From JBPRGG01 sp051418075 (GTDB taxonomy: Bacteria > Bacteroidota > Bacteroidia > Cytophagales > Cyclobacteriaceae), in NCBI GenBank assembly GCA_051418075.1, contig JBPRGG010000005.1, positions 213,605 to 277,604 of the forward strand: a stretch of DNA of 64,000 nucleotides, given 5' to 3'. Position 1 is the first letter of the stretch. Each line of letters begins with the position of its first letter. Below are positions 44,667 through 53,187 of the stretch, in pieces. The notes below the pieces were generated by a model. That model saw nothing but the letters and a program-made list of their open reading frames with translations. It was not told the DNA's origin and searched no databases. Position numbers and translations under genes: made by a program.

Positions 44667-46265
44667 ATGCACAGATACACGCTCACCTTTCTACTACTTT
44701 ACCTGACTTTTCCATCACTGGGGGGCAGGGGGACTTTAGAATTTGTCGAAACAGCCCTGTACCTCCAATCTGATGGTGAAGCCGTGGTAGGTTATACTGT
44801 GCAATGGAAAGTACTGGAAGGCCAGCTGCATGGTTTTTATTTTCAGGGTAATGACCGGCTGGATCCTGATTTTATCAACCAAAGGTCCTATGCTGTGGAT
44901 CAGGATGGTAACAGATATGATCTATCCATCACCAGGGCCGACCAGGATACCTGGGATATTATACTGGCAGATGGAAAAGGAGTGGATCAGGGGCTGGTAA
45001 CTTATGTTTTTTACTTTGCCGCAGATTTTAATGAAGCAGGATACCTGGTACCTACTACGTCAAACGATAGTATTCCTTTAACTGTATTTAACTGGTCTCC
45101 GGTACAGTGGGATGAAGCCAGTCAGCAGGATCATTATACTTTGAAAATTATTACCCCATTCAGGCCTGAAGCGGGAGCTGATTTAAGGGAATTAGGTCAG
45201 AAATATATATTAACCGAACCATTTGTCAATGAAAAATTCCTGATTGATTATCAGCTAAGTGATACAGGAGCATTGATGCTAATCTTTCATAAGGATGATC
45301 CAGGCCAGCGATATGATATGCGGGTACAGTTTTATATGCCGGCTGAATGGTTTGATCTACAAAATACAACACCAGCTTATGAGGAGGATAAACAAGGGCC
45401 ATCCTTCTCCCGGGATGATCAAAGGCTTTTCCTGATCTTGGGGCTTTTATTGTTGGTCTTGCTTTTTATTTGGTTGATCCGTAAAAAGCATAGTTCTATG
45501 GTCAAAGCCAGAGAAGGTCTGGATGAGATCAGTTGGGATAAGCTGGATTGGACTCCCCCAACCATCACTTTATCACATTTTCATAAGCCTGGAAAAATCT
45601 GTAAAGATCTGAATCCGCTGGAAGCGGGTTTTTATACCGGAATTGCCTTAAAAAGGATCCTGAGTGCCTTAGTAGTAGACCTGGAAAAGAATGATTACCT
45701 GAAAATAATTTCAAAAGACCCTTTAAGGGCTCAAATCAAGTCCAGGCCTGGACCGGGTGAATTAGACCAATATGAACAATTGGTTTTTGAAGCTTTGGAA
45801 GATGATGGCAAATTTTCTCAGTACGAGTTGGAAAGTTTGATGAATACAGCGGTTCGCAATATCCAGAAAAAGGCCTGGGATTGTGATGTGGAGGCTACTA
45901 AGCACTATTATTCAGAAAAAATAAACAGTTGGATAGATCAGCAAAGGAAGGGAAGCATATCCAGCCGGGAAAGTAACCAGGATGAATTGATTGACAGACA
46001 GGACAGGGATTGGTATTACTGGTATTATTTTAGTCATTATGGCGACTACTATCAGGAAGAATCTGACCCTTTTCAGTATGAAAATTCCCTGCCTATTGAT
46101 ACCGATCATATTATTCAGGGAGCCCTGGAGCCAGAGATGGGCCTAAATACTAATTTTTGTCATGATGCCTGCCATTCGGCTTGTCATTCCGCCTGTCATT
46201 CGGCTTGCCACTCGGCTTGCCATTCAGCCTGTCATTCAGCTTGTGTCAGTGGAGGGTCTCATTGA
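44667..46265 (+). CDS. DUF2207-like membrane protein ending in a Cys-His-Ser-Ala repeat tail
   Basis: The 532-residue protein has an N-terminal signal (about 1-20), an extracytoplasmic beta region (20-250), one membrane helix (LFLILGLLLLVLLFIWLI, 254-271) with KK after it, then a cytoplasmic region with a helix-turn-helix-like segment (NPLEAGFYTGIALKRILSAL, 316-335; DDGKFSQYELESLM) and an aromatic stretch (WYYWYYFSHYGDYYQ, 449-463). The end (498-532) is CHDA, six CHSA units, then CVSGGSH, giving eight cysteines every fourth residue. The organisation resembles DUF2207 proteins, which often end in low-complexity tails. Because the radical SAM gene overlaps its stop by one base (TGATG), the tail is probably that enzyme's substrate. 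It lies on the cytoplasmic side, where the enzyme can reach it. A metal-binding role is the alternative. Confidence 0.85.
   Translation: MHRYTLTFLLLYLTFPSLGGRGTLEFVETALYLQSDGEAVVGYTVQWKVLEGQLHGFYFQGNDRLDPDFINQRSYAVDQDGNRYDLSITRADQDTWDIILADGKGVDQGLVTYVFYFAADFNEAGYLVPTTSNDSIPLTVFNWSPVQWDEASQQDHYTLKIITPFRPEAGADLRELGQKYILTEPFVNEKFLIDYQLSDTGALMLIFHKDDPGQRYDMRVQFYMPAEWFDLQNTTPAYEEDKQGPSFSRDDQRLFLILGLLLLVLLFIWLIRKKHSSMVKAREGLDEISWDKLDWTPPTITLSHFHKPGKICKDLNPLEAGFYTGIALKRILSALVVDLEKNDYLKIISKDPLRAQIKSRPGPGELDQYEQLVFEALEDDGKFSQYELESLMNTAVRNIQKKAWDCDVEATKHYYSEKINSWIDQQRKGSISSRESNQDELIDRQDRDWYYWYYFSHYGDYYQEESDPFQYENSLPIDTDHIIQGALEPEMGLNTNFCHDACHSACHSACHSACHSACHSACHSACVSGGSH
46158..46262 (+). repeat. 12-bp coding repeat encoding the (CHSA)n tail
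   Basis: Seven consecutive 12-base units encode CHDA and six CHSA, followed by a last Cys codon. The units vary at synonymous positions (tgt/tgc, cat/cac, tcg/tcc/tca, gct/gcc) while the protein stays constant, so selection keeps the amino-acid pattern rather than the DNA. Repeat number could change by slippage between strains. Confidence 0.95.
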
Positions 46266-47602
46266 TGAAATCAAAACAACATTATCAGCCCTATTTATGG
46301 ATCGATGAATTTGTTAAAAATATTCGTTCCTATGTATTTGTTCGCCTGGAAGATCATTTATTGATTAAAAGGCCTAATCAGGCTACAAAGCTAAATCCCT
46401 CGGGGGCAAAAATTCTACATTTTTTGTTGAGTGGAGGTAACATCATTCAAATTCTCCATCAGACAGCGCCTTATCAGCACCAGGATATTGATCATTTCAT
46501 GAAAGGGGTGAAGGATTATCTGGAAAATAAGCTGGATGTATTTAACTGTAATCCTGCGGTCACTAAGCAGGTACACCAGCTTGGTTTTTCTGAATGGCCT
46601 GTATTATCAGAAATAGCACTTACTTATGCCTGTAACCTGAGGTGCAAGTTTTGCTATGCCGGATGTAATTGTATAAGCCAGCAGGCCCAAACTTCCGGAC
46701 CAAAGCTTTCACAAGCTGATTTTAAAAAGATCATAGACAAAATTTATCTGGAAGCCAAAGTTCCATCTGTAAGCTTTACCGGAGGAGAACCCACTTTGGT
46801 CAAATTTCTGCCTCAACTGGTAGCTCATGCCAAAAATTATCATATGAGGGTAAATCTAATAACAAATGGGACTTTGATGACTGAACAGTTGGCAGCTGAC
46901 TTGAAATCAGCCGGATTGGATTCTGCCCAGGTAAGCATTGAAGGCACTTCACCAGTCACTCATGACCAATTGGTAGGGCAGGAGGGTGCTTTTGAAAAAG
47001 CCCTGGAAGGAATAAGCTGGCTAAAAGGGCAACATATCCATACCCACACCAATACTACCCTGACCCGCTATAATTTAGCTGAAGCCGTGTCCTTCCCCGA
47101 ATTTGTGAAAAAGATGCTTGCTTTGGATAGGTTCAGCATGAATATGGTGATCCCTTCCGGCACTATACATATAAATAAAAACCTCTTGCTAAAATATGAA
47201 GAGATGGGAACAGTACTGGAACAGCTGATTCAGGAGAGCAAAAAGCAAGAGGTAGAATTTATGTGGTATTCGCCCCTTCCTGTTTGCCTTTATAATACCA
47301 TCACGGCCGGGTTAGGTAATAAAGGTTGTGGTGCTTGCGATGGCTTATTGTCGGTTTCTCCTGGTGGAGATATCTTACCCTGTTCGTCTTTTACTAAATC
47401 TGTTGGCAATTTGCTGGAACAATCATTTACTCAAATCTGGCAGTCACCGGAATCAAAAGCAATCAGGAATAAAGCACTTGCACCAGTCCGGTGTCAGACA
47501 TGCGCTGACCTGGCTGTTTGTCACGGAGCCTGCCCTTTGTATTGGCAAAATGTGGGTACGGAGGTTCTGGAAAATCAAAAATTAAATGCAACCCAATGTT
47601 AG
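46265..47602 (+). CDS. Radical SAM/SPASM peptide maturase with PqqD-like recognition domain
   Basis: From the ATG at 46265 the protein has 445 residues; a longer frame begins inside the upstream gene and is rejected. Residues 10-92 form a PqqD-like RiPP recognition domain (YVFVRLEDHLLIKRPNQATK, LNPSGAKILHFLLSGG). The radical SAM core follows, with C123-x3-C127-x2-C130 in TYACNLRCKFCYAGCNC (extra Cys134 and Cys136), FTGGEPT at 171-177 and VSIEGTSP. The SPASM region holds Cys341, 355, 358, 373, 410, 413, 419 and 423 (CGACDG, LPCSSF, CQTCADLAVCHGACP), enough for two auxiliary 4Fe-4S clusters. Such enzymes modify Cys-containing peptides, often forming thioether links. The start overlaps the Cys-repeat gene by 1 bp. 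Confidence 0.92.
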   Translation: MKSKQHYQPYLWIDEFVKNIRSYVFVRLEDHLLIKRPNQATKLNPSGAKILHFLLSGGNIIQILHQTAPYQHQDIDHFMKGVKDYLENKLDVFNCNPAVTKQVHQLGFSEWPVLSEIALTYACNLRCKFCYAGCNCISQQAQTSGPKLSQADFKKIIDKIYLEAKVPSVSFTGGEPTLVKFLPQLVAHAKNYHMRVNLITNGTLMTEQLAADLKSAGLDSAQVSIEGTSPVTHDQLVGQEGAFEKALEGISWLKGQHIHTHTNTTLTRYNLAEAVSFPEFVKKMLALDRFSMNMVIPSGTIHINKNLLLKYEEMGTVLEQLIQESKKQEVEFMWYSPLPVCLYNTITAGLGNKGCGACDGLLSVSPGGDILPCSSFTKSVGNLLEQSFTQIWQSPESKAIRNKALAPVRCQTCADLAVCHGACPLYWQNVGTEVLENQKLNATQC

Positions 47603-48546
47603 TAAATAAGCAGCAACAAGGAATTGTGGTTTTTCATATTTGGCGTTCACTGGCCTATAATCATAGAGTCTTGATCAGCCTGATCCTCATATTTTCTGGA
47701 TTTGGCTGGCAGAGCATATCTGTTTCTTTATGGCCCGGTTTGATTTTGGTTTTTATGGGCAACCTTTTTTTATTGGTTAAAGGGTATAATAATATGGTTG
47801 ACCCTGGCACCTTTGAGGCAGCAGCCAAATGGGAGAAAACAGATCCCGGCCGAATGGAGGAATTAATTAAAATTAACCAGAAGATCAAAAAATGGGATGT
47901 GAGCGCCTTTGACATTACTAATCCTGCAGGAGCATTCACTTTCATTGGTTTGATCATTATCCTGGTCATTTTATTGATTTTGGCCGCCAATAGCAATCCT
48001 GCCTTAGGGATCATTGCAGCAGATATGGCAGTATTAGCCCTGCCTCACTGGGTTACTGGAGCCCGAAAAATTTTAACAACTCCTAAACTGATCAATAAGA
48101 TCAAGATATATAAAAAATTGCTCCCGGTCTTTACCGATTACCTGAATGACTATGAGGTAGAATACCTGATGTTGCTTAGAGGGCAGGAAACAAAATTGCC
48201 GGGAGACGTTAAATTAAAAATTAACCTTAAAGATCCTCCCAAAGGTTTTCTGGGAATATATTGCCAGCTTAATATGAATACGGTAAATGGTACTGATTAC
48301 CCTTATCTTTATATGGTGTTGGTAGCCAAAGAATCCTATGGGCTAAAGAATGTTTTCAATCAAATCCAGCTTCCTGCTCAGATTATAAAAGAATTTAATC
48401 AGGAAGGAGAAATTGACATTATAGTCATGAGGCAGCGTACCACTAAAACCAGTGGCTATCATACCAATGCCAGGAAAATGGCTCAGATTTTCGATAGTGG
48501 ATTGACAGTAGCAGAGCAATATATCAGAAAAAAAGACAAACAATAG
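47596..48546 (+). CDS. Polytopic membrane protein of the Cys-repeat/radical SAM cassette
   Basis: From the ATG at 47596 the product has 316 residues and overlaps the radical SAM stop by 7 bp; an upstream start inside that gene is rejected. Hydrophobic helices lie at about 25-41, 44-62, 114-131 and 136-151, followed by a soluble domain (160-316) with IKIYKKLLPVFTDYLNDYEV and a basic end (RKKDKQ). I do not recognise a family. It might tether or complement the modified membrane protein, or act as a transporter-like partner. Its overlap with the maturase implies a shared role. Confidence 0.8.
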   Translation: MLVNKQQQGIVVFHIWRSLAYNHRVLISLILIFSGFGWQSISVSLWPGLILVFMGNLFLLVKGYNNMVDPGTFEAAAKWEKTDPGRMEELIKINQKIKKWDVSAFDITNPAGAFTFIGLIIILVILLILAANSNPALGIIAADMAVLALPHWVTGARKILTTPKLINKIKIYKKLLPVFTDYLNDYEVEYLMLLRGQETKLPGDVKLKINLKDPPKGFLGIYCQLNMNTVNGTDYPYLYMVLVAKESYGLKNVFNQIQLPAQIIKEFNQEGEIDIIVMRQRTTKTSGYHTNARKMAQIFDSGLTVAEQYIRKKDKQ

Positions 48547-48658
48547 CATTCAGGCCCAGCCATGTTCTTTTCAGGATTATTTTCCCTCCCAGTCTTGTCT
48601 TTTTAAAGTAATCGCATTAGTTTTCCTGAACAAAACAATAATTCGACTATTAAAGGAT

Positions 48659-50122
48659 ATGAAAAAATTTAATTATAAGTTGGTTTTCGCAGCTTTAATT
48701 GCCTCATTTATGATAGCTTGTGAATCTGACTCATCTTCAAATAAGGCAGATGCTGTAAATAAAAAGCCAAACATTGTTTACATCCTGGCTGATGACCTGG
48801 GATATGGTGATCTGGGTTGTTATGGTCAGGAATTGATCCGTACCCCCGAATTGGACAAAATGGCCAGTGAGGGGATGAAGTTTACCCAGCATTATTCAGG
48901 CAGCACCGTATGTGCCCCCTCCAGATCTTCCCTGATGACTGGGCAGCATACCGGGCATACACCCATCAGAGGAAATAAAGAAGTGAAGCCGGAAGGACAA
49001 TGGCCTATGCCCGATCAAACATTCACCCTGCCTGAAATGGCAATCCAGCAAGGGTATGTGACAGGCGCTTTTGGTAAATGGGGCTTAGGATTTCCCGGAT
49101 CAGAAGGAGATCCCAATCAACAAGGATTCCAGGAGTTTTTTGGGTACAATTGTCAAAGAATTGCCCACAATTATTATCCTTTTTCTCTCTGGGATAACCA
49201 GGAAAAAGTGATGCTAACCGGAAATGAAGGGCGGCAGGAAGATGAATATGCTCCGGATCTTATCCATGAACAAGCTTTGGAGTTTATCGAGCAAAATAAA
49301 GACACCAGTTTTTTTCTGTTTTTGCCTTATGTGATTCCTCATGCTGAATTGAAAGTACCGGATGATTCGATACTGGCCAGTTATGAAGGAGAATTTCCTG
49401 AAACACCCTGGCAAGGAACTGATGAGGGCCCGGGTTATAAAACCGGCGCCTATGGCTCTCAGGAGCAGCCCCATGCTACATTTGCTGCTATGGTAACCCG
49501 GTTGGATCTTCAGGTAGGCCAAATCATACAAAAGCTGGAGGACCTGGGGATAGCTGAAAACACACTGGTTATTTTCACCAGTGACAATGGACCTCATCTG
49601 GAAGGAGGGGCAGATCCTGATTTCTTCGATAGCAATGGCCCATTAAAAGGCTACAAAAGGGACCTGTATGAAGGGGGCATCAGGGTGCCCATGATCGCCT
49701 GGTGGCCGGAAAAGATCAAAGCAGGTTCTGAAACCGACCATATTTCTGCATTTTGGGATATATTGCCTACGGTAGCTGATTTGATAGGCGCTACACCACC
49801 AGAAAATATTGATGGAATATCTTTTTTGCCCACATTACTGGGGCAGGAAAATCAGCCGGTACATGATTATCTTTACTGGGAATTTCATGAAAGAGGTGGC
49901 CGCCTGGCTGTGAGAAAAGGAAAGTGGAAAGCGGTAAAATATGATGTTTTGGATGACCCGGCTGCTGCTATTGAATTGTATGATCTTTCCCGTGATTTGG
50001 GAGAAGAGAATAATGTAGCTGATGAATATCCGGAAATTGTTGAAGCCATGCAAGAAATTATGCAACAGGCGCATGAACCTTCCGAAGTATTCACTTTCAA
50101 TTCACCGACCATCATAAATTAA
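48659..50122 (+). CDS. Sulfatase (arylsulfatase family) lipoprotein
   Basis: The 487-residue protein has a lipoprotein signal (IASFMIAC, Cys21) and the sulfatase fold: NIVYILADDLGYGDLGCYG (calcium-binding Asp pair), VCAPSRSSLMTG where Cys85-A-P-S-R is the formylglycine site, FGKWGLGFPG, and FTSDNGPHLEGG. It removes sulfate esters from glycans or small molecules. Activity needs conversion of Cys85 to formylglycine by FGE or an anaerobic maturase; neither is clearly encoded here. It could belong to the glycan system together with the GH3 gene. Confidence 0.93.
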   Translation: MKKFNYKLVFAALIASFMIACESDSSSNKADAVNKKPNIVYILADDLGYGDLGCYGQELIRTPELDKMASEGMKFTQHYSGSTVCAPSRSSLMTGQHTGHTPIRGNKEVKPEGQWPMPDQTFTLPEMAIQQGYVTGAFGKWGLGFPGSEGDPNQQGFQEFFGYNCQRIAHNYYPFSLWDNQEKVMLTGNEGRQEDEYAPDLIHEQALEFIEQNKDTSFFLFLPYVIPHAELKVPDDSILASYEGEFPETPWQGTDEGPGYKTGAYGSQEQPHATFAAMVTRLDLQVGQIIQKLEDLGIAENTLVIFTSDNGPHLEGGADPDFFDSNGPLKGYKRDLYEGGIRVPMIAWWPEKIKAGSETDHISAFWDILPTVADLIGATPPENIDGISFLPTLLGQENQPVHDYLYWEFHERGGRLAVRKGKWKAVKYDVLDDPAAAIELYDLSRDLGEENNVADEYPEIVEAMQEIMQQAHEPSEVFTFNSPTIIN

Positions 50123-50282
50123 TTGGCAGGCCGGTAAATACAGCTGGCCGGTAGGATAGCAACATTGAAACAAATGTTTGAGGGTTATTCTGTGGTAATG
50201 ACAGAGAACAGGGGGGAATTGGCAATTACCATTATTTAATTATTGCCCAATCTCCTTCTTCTATTTCCATAGGTATGCGTAA

Positions 50283-51284
50283 TTATTGCTCTGGCTTATC
50301 TTTGGCTTTTTTCTTTGAAGTCCATTCAGACCAGCTTTTTTTCATGTTCTCAGCGGCCTTATTAAAGGAATCAACCCCGGTTTTCAGTGTATCAGTTCCA
50401 GCTTTTTTAGCGCTTTGCAAAATGGCGGAGATCACTTGACCCGAAGATTTCACCACTATATCTTTGAGCAGAACAGAAGCCTCAGCAAATGCAGCTTTTT
50501 TAATAGTTTTTTTTGTTTTAGGTCCCATACTACCACAATATCTCCGGGCCACCACACCTACCCGGAGGGTTAGAAATGCATTGGCTGTGCCTTCCAGCAT
50601 GGAATCGAAAATGATGTTAGCTGCTGGTCCTATCACAGGAATAGAGCGTCCAGGTTGCCGTAAGGCAGTAGTAATAATGGGTTCGATCTGGTTTGAAAGA
50701 TCTATTTCTTCAATTTCGGAGGCCAGCAGGGTTGTAGCACCTACATTTCCATACAGGTAAATGAGATCTTTCAGGGCAGGCCTTTGATAATAAACATGGG
50801 CAATATCCCACACCATTTTTGTCTGGGTAACAAACACGGTAAAAGCATCAAGCTTTCCATTCTGGGAAATGGCAGTTGTTAAAAACACTGAGCCGGCTGT
50901 TCTTTTTATAATGCTGTTGGCTTTATCATCCAGTAAAGCCAATGCAGTAGTTAAATCCTGTTCGTTTTCAATAGTTATTTGGGCCTGCCTGATCAATTTG
51001 TTCCTTGACAGCCTTTGTGTCACTTTTCTATGGTAAGAGTCTTTATCTTCATCGGACTCCGGTGCCAGTATTGGCTGGGGCAATCTGAGGTATAGAACTA
51101 CCGGGGTCATGAATAAAACAGTGAGTATTACAATCATTAATACCAAAACCACCGTACCAGCAACAGGATTAATAGCTGAAACAAAGGCATAGACACTCAT
51201 GACCTGGTTAATAAGAAAAATGACAAATGATACCAGCACCAAAGCGGCTAAAAATAAAAAAAGGGTTTTTAACTGAGATTTCAT
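50283..51284 (-). CDS. DUF697-type membrane protein
   Basis: From the ATG at 51284 the protein has 333 residues (MKSQLKTLFLFLAALVLVSF); a longer frame from 51353 is less likely. Two N-terminal membrane helices are followed by a region with TALALLDDKANSIIKRTAGS, VFLTTAISQNGKLDAFTVFV and LYGNVGATTLLASEIEEIDL that resembles DUF697/YcjF proteins. A Lys-rich helical tail ends the protein. These families are thought to act at the inner membrane, with unknown function. It is divergent from the TrkA-C gene. Confidence 0.75.
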   Translation of the reverse strand: MKSQLKTLFLFLAALVLVSFVIFLINQVMSVYAFVSAINPVAGTVVLVLMIVILTVLFMTPVVLYLRLPQPILAPESDEDKDSYHRKVTQRLSRNKLIRQAQITIENEQDLTTALALLDDKANSIIKRTAGSVFLTTAISQNGKLDAFTVFVTQTKMVWDIAHVYYQRPALKDLIYLYGNVGATTLLASEIEEIDLSNQIEPIITTALRQPGRSIPVIGPAANIIFDSMLEGTANAFLTLRVGVVARRYCGSMGPKTKKTIKKAAFAEASVLLKDIVVKSSGQVISAILQSAKKAGTDTLKTGVDSFNKAAENMKKSWSEWTSKKKAKDKPEQ

Positions 51285-51400
51285 GGCGGTTATTTTTATA
51301 TAAAGGTACAAAAAACAAATAATATAGGTACAGCTATCAATTAAAACCAACAACCAACCAATTAGGTGGTTATAGCTATAGGTAAAAACTGTGATCTTGT

Positions 51401-52201
51401 ATGCTATCAGTAATTTCTGTTGTATTAATTATCTCTATGTCCATCCTGATTACCAGGGTTGCTACCATTACCTTGATGCATACTGGTTTATCCAAACAAG
51501 CTTCCCGTTTTCAGGCCCGGTCGGCATTTACCGGGGTGGGATTTACTACCGGAGAAGCAGAAAACATTGTGAATCATCCGGTGCGGCGCAGAATTGTGAT
51601 GACCCTGATGCTGGTTGGGAATGCAGGTATTGTGTCAGTGATGGCATCCTTATTACTTACCTTCCTTGGTACCGGGGAGGACGATATGTCGGTCGGATTA
51701 AAATTATTGATCCTTTTTGGAGGAATTGGTATTTTGTGGGTCTTATCCAGCAGCAATATGATCGACCGCTGGTTATACCGATTGGTTAGCCGACTATTAA
51801 AAAGGTATACCAAACTCAATGTACGTGACTATGCCGGATTATTACATCTGTCCAGTGATTATGCTATTTCTGAACTAATGGTGGAAAAAGATGACTGGAT
51901 AGCCGGTAAAAATCTGAAACAGGCCTCTTTAAGGGATGAAGGAATTAATGTATTGGGAGTAAAAAGAAAAGATGGCTGCTATATTGGTATTCCCACTGGA
52001 GAAACTATAATTGAGCCTGGTGATGTACTGATACTTTACGGCCGAAATAAAGCTGTTGAAGATATTGACAACCGTAAAGAAGGTGTACATGGAACCATCA
52101 GGCATAAGGAAGCAGTAACTGAACAAATGGAGGTAGAGAAAAAACAAATGGAAGTGGATACTTCCCGCCAGAAAAAAGAATCATCCGCTCCTGAATCATA
52201 G
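51401..52201 (+). CDS. Membrane protein with C-terminal TrkA-C (RCK_C) domain
   Basis: The 266-residue protein has three membrane helices (about 3-22, 66-86, 94-114) around a conserved loop FQARSAFTGVGFTTGEAENI, then a TrkA-C domain (LVEKDDWIAGKN-type VEKDDWIAGKNLKQASLRDE, IPTGETIIEPGDVLILYGRN) and a charged tail. TrkA-C domains bind small ligands and gate ion transport, so a potassium or other cation function is likely. The YihY gene follows 14 bp later, likely in one transcript. Confidence 0.8.
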   Translation: MLSVISVVLIISMSILITRVATITLMHTGLSKQASRFQARSAFTGVGFTTGEAENIVNHPVRRRIVMTLMLVGNAGIVSVMASLLLTFLGTGEDDMSVGLKLLILFGGIGILWVLSSSNMIDRWLYRLVSRLLKRYTKLNVRDYAGLLHLSSDYAISELMVEKDDWIAGKNLKQASLRDEGINVLGVKRKDGCYIGIPTGETIIEPGDVLILYGRNKAVEDIDNRKEGVHGTIRHKEAVTEQMEVEKKQMEVDTSRQKKESSAPES

Positions 52202-52215
52202 CTAAAAATTTAAAC

Positions 52216-53145
52216 ATGAAAAATTTCTTTAGAAAATCATGGAAGATCATTAAAGAGATGAAGAAAGAATTTGGTGAAAAAGATCCGGTGGTTTATAGCG
52301 CATCCATCGCTTTTTTTACCATTTTTTCTATGCCTTCAATTCTGATGATTATTGTAAACATTTTAAGTTCAGTGCTGGATCGGGATAAGATCATTGAGCA
52401 GGTAAGCGGACAAATAGAGGAATTAATTGGTCCCCAATCAGCTGAACAGGTAGAATCAGTCATTAAAAATGCGGTTTTAACCGGATCGGGATTTTTCTCT
52501 ACCACATTAAGTATAGTCATATTGCTCATAAGTGCCACTGTTATCTTCAACTTCATTCAACAAGCCCTCAATAATATATGGGAAGTAAAACCCAAACCGA
52601 AAAAAGGATTTCTCAAATTCCTGCAGGACCGGCTTTTATCTTTTTCCCTGATCATTATCCTGGGATTTCTGATGCTGGTATCCCTGGCCAAAGATGCTGT
52701 TTTTAACCTGTTCCGTGATACCATTGAACAATATATCGGTGAAACCTCATTTATTATGACTCTGGCTAATTCCCTGGTATCTTTTGCCGTTACTACCGCC
52801 ATTTTTGCCCTGGTGTTCAAGGTATTGCCTGATGCAAAGATTAAATGGAGAGATGTCTGGGTAGGTGCCCTGGGTACAGCTATCCTTTTTACCATTGGGA
52901 AATATGTGATTGGGATCATTTTAGGAAACATGCAGATCACCAATACCTATGATGCAGCCGGCTCATTGGTTGGCTTATTGCTTTGGGTTTTCTATTCTTC
53001 CATCGTGGTGATGATTGGAGCCATCTTTACCAAAGTGTATGCCAACCAGTATGGCAAGCAGATCCAACCCACTAAAATGTCAGTAAGGGTAAAAAAAGAA
53101 GAAATTGAAATGGAGGGACCGGAGGATAAAGCTAAACAGGATTAG
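52216..53145 (+). CDS. YihY/BrkB family membrane protein
   Basis: The 309-residue inner-membrane protein has about six helices and the family pattern: YSASIAFFTIFSMPSILMII, LIGPQSAEQVESVIKNAVLT, FNFIQQALNNIWEVKPKPKK, LSFSLIIILGFLMLVSLAKD, and TYDAAGSLVGLLLWVFYSSI. YihY proteins were once annotated as RNase BN and are now treated as possible transporters of unknown substrate. It probably shares a transcript with the preceding TrkA-C gene, and its end faces the convergent GH3 gene. Confidence 0.9.
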   Translation: MKNFFRKSWKIIKEMKKEFGEKDPVVYSASIAFFTIFSMPSILMIIVNILSSVLDRDKIIEQVSGQIEELIGPQSAEQVESVIKNAVLTGSGFFSTTLSIVILLISATVIFNFIQQALNNIWEVKPKPKKGFLKFLQDRLLSFSLIIILGFLMLVSLAKDAVFNLFRDTIEQYIGETSFIMTLANSLVSFAVTTAIFALVFKVLPDAKIKWRDVWVGALGTAILFTIGKYVIGIILGNMQITNTYDAAGSLVGLLLWVFYSSIVVMIGAIFTKVYANQYGKQIQPTKMSVRVKKEEIEMEGPEDKAKQD

Positions 53146-53187
53146 ATCAAAGAAAGACAGAAAGTTCCTCTCCCTTTCTATGCCTGT

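Noticed and set aside
46158..46262. Short tandem repeat that might be a CRISPR or a microsatellite without function
   Set aside because: The period is 12 bases with no spacers, lies inside a reading frame, and varies only at synonymous sites, so it is a coding repeat under selection.
46265..47602. Radical SAM enzyme as anaerobic sulfatase maturase for the nearby sulfatase
   Set aside because: It has an N-terminal PqqD-like domain, overlaps the Cys-repeat gene by one base, and a further gene lies between it and the sulfatase, so the tail is the better candidate substrate.
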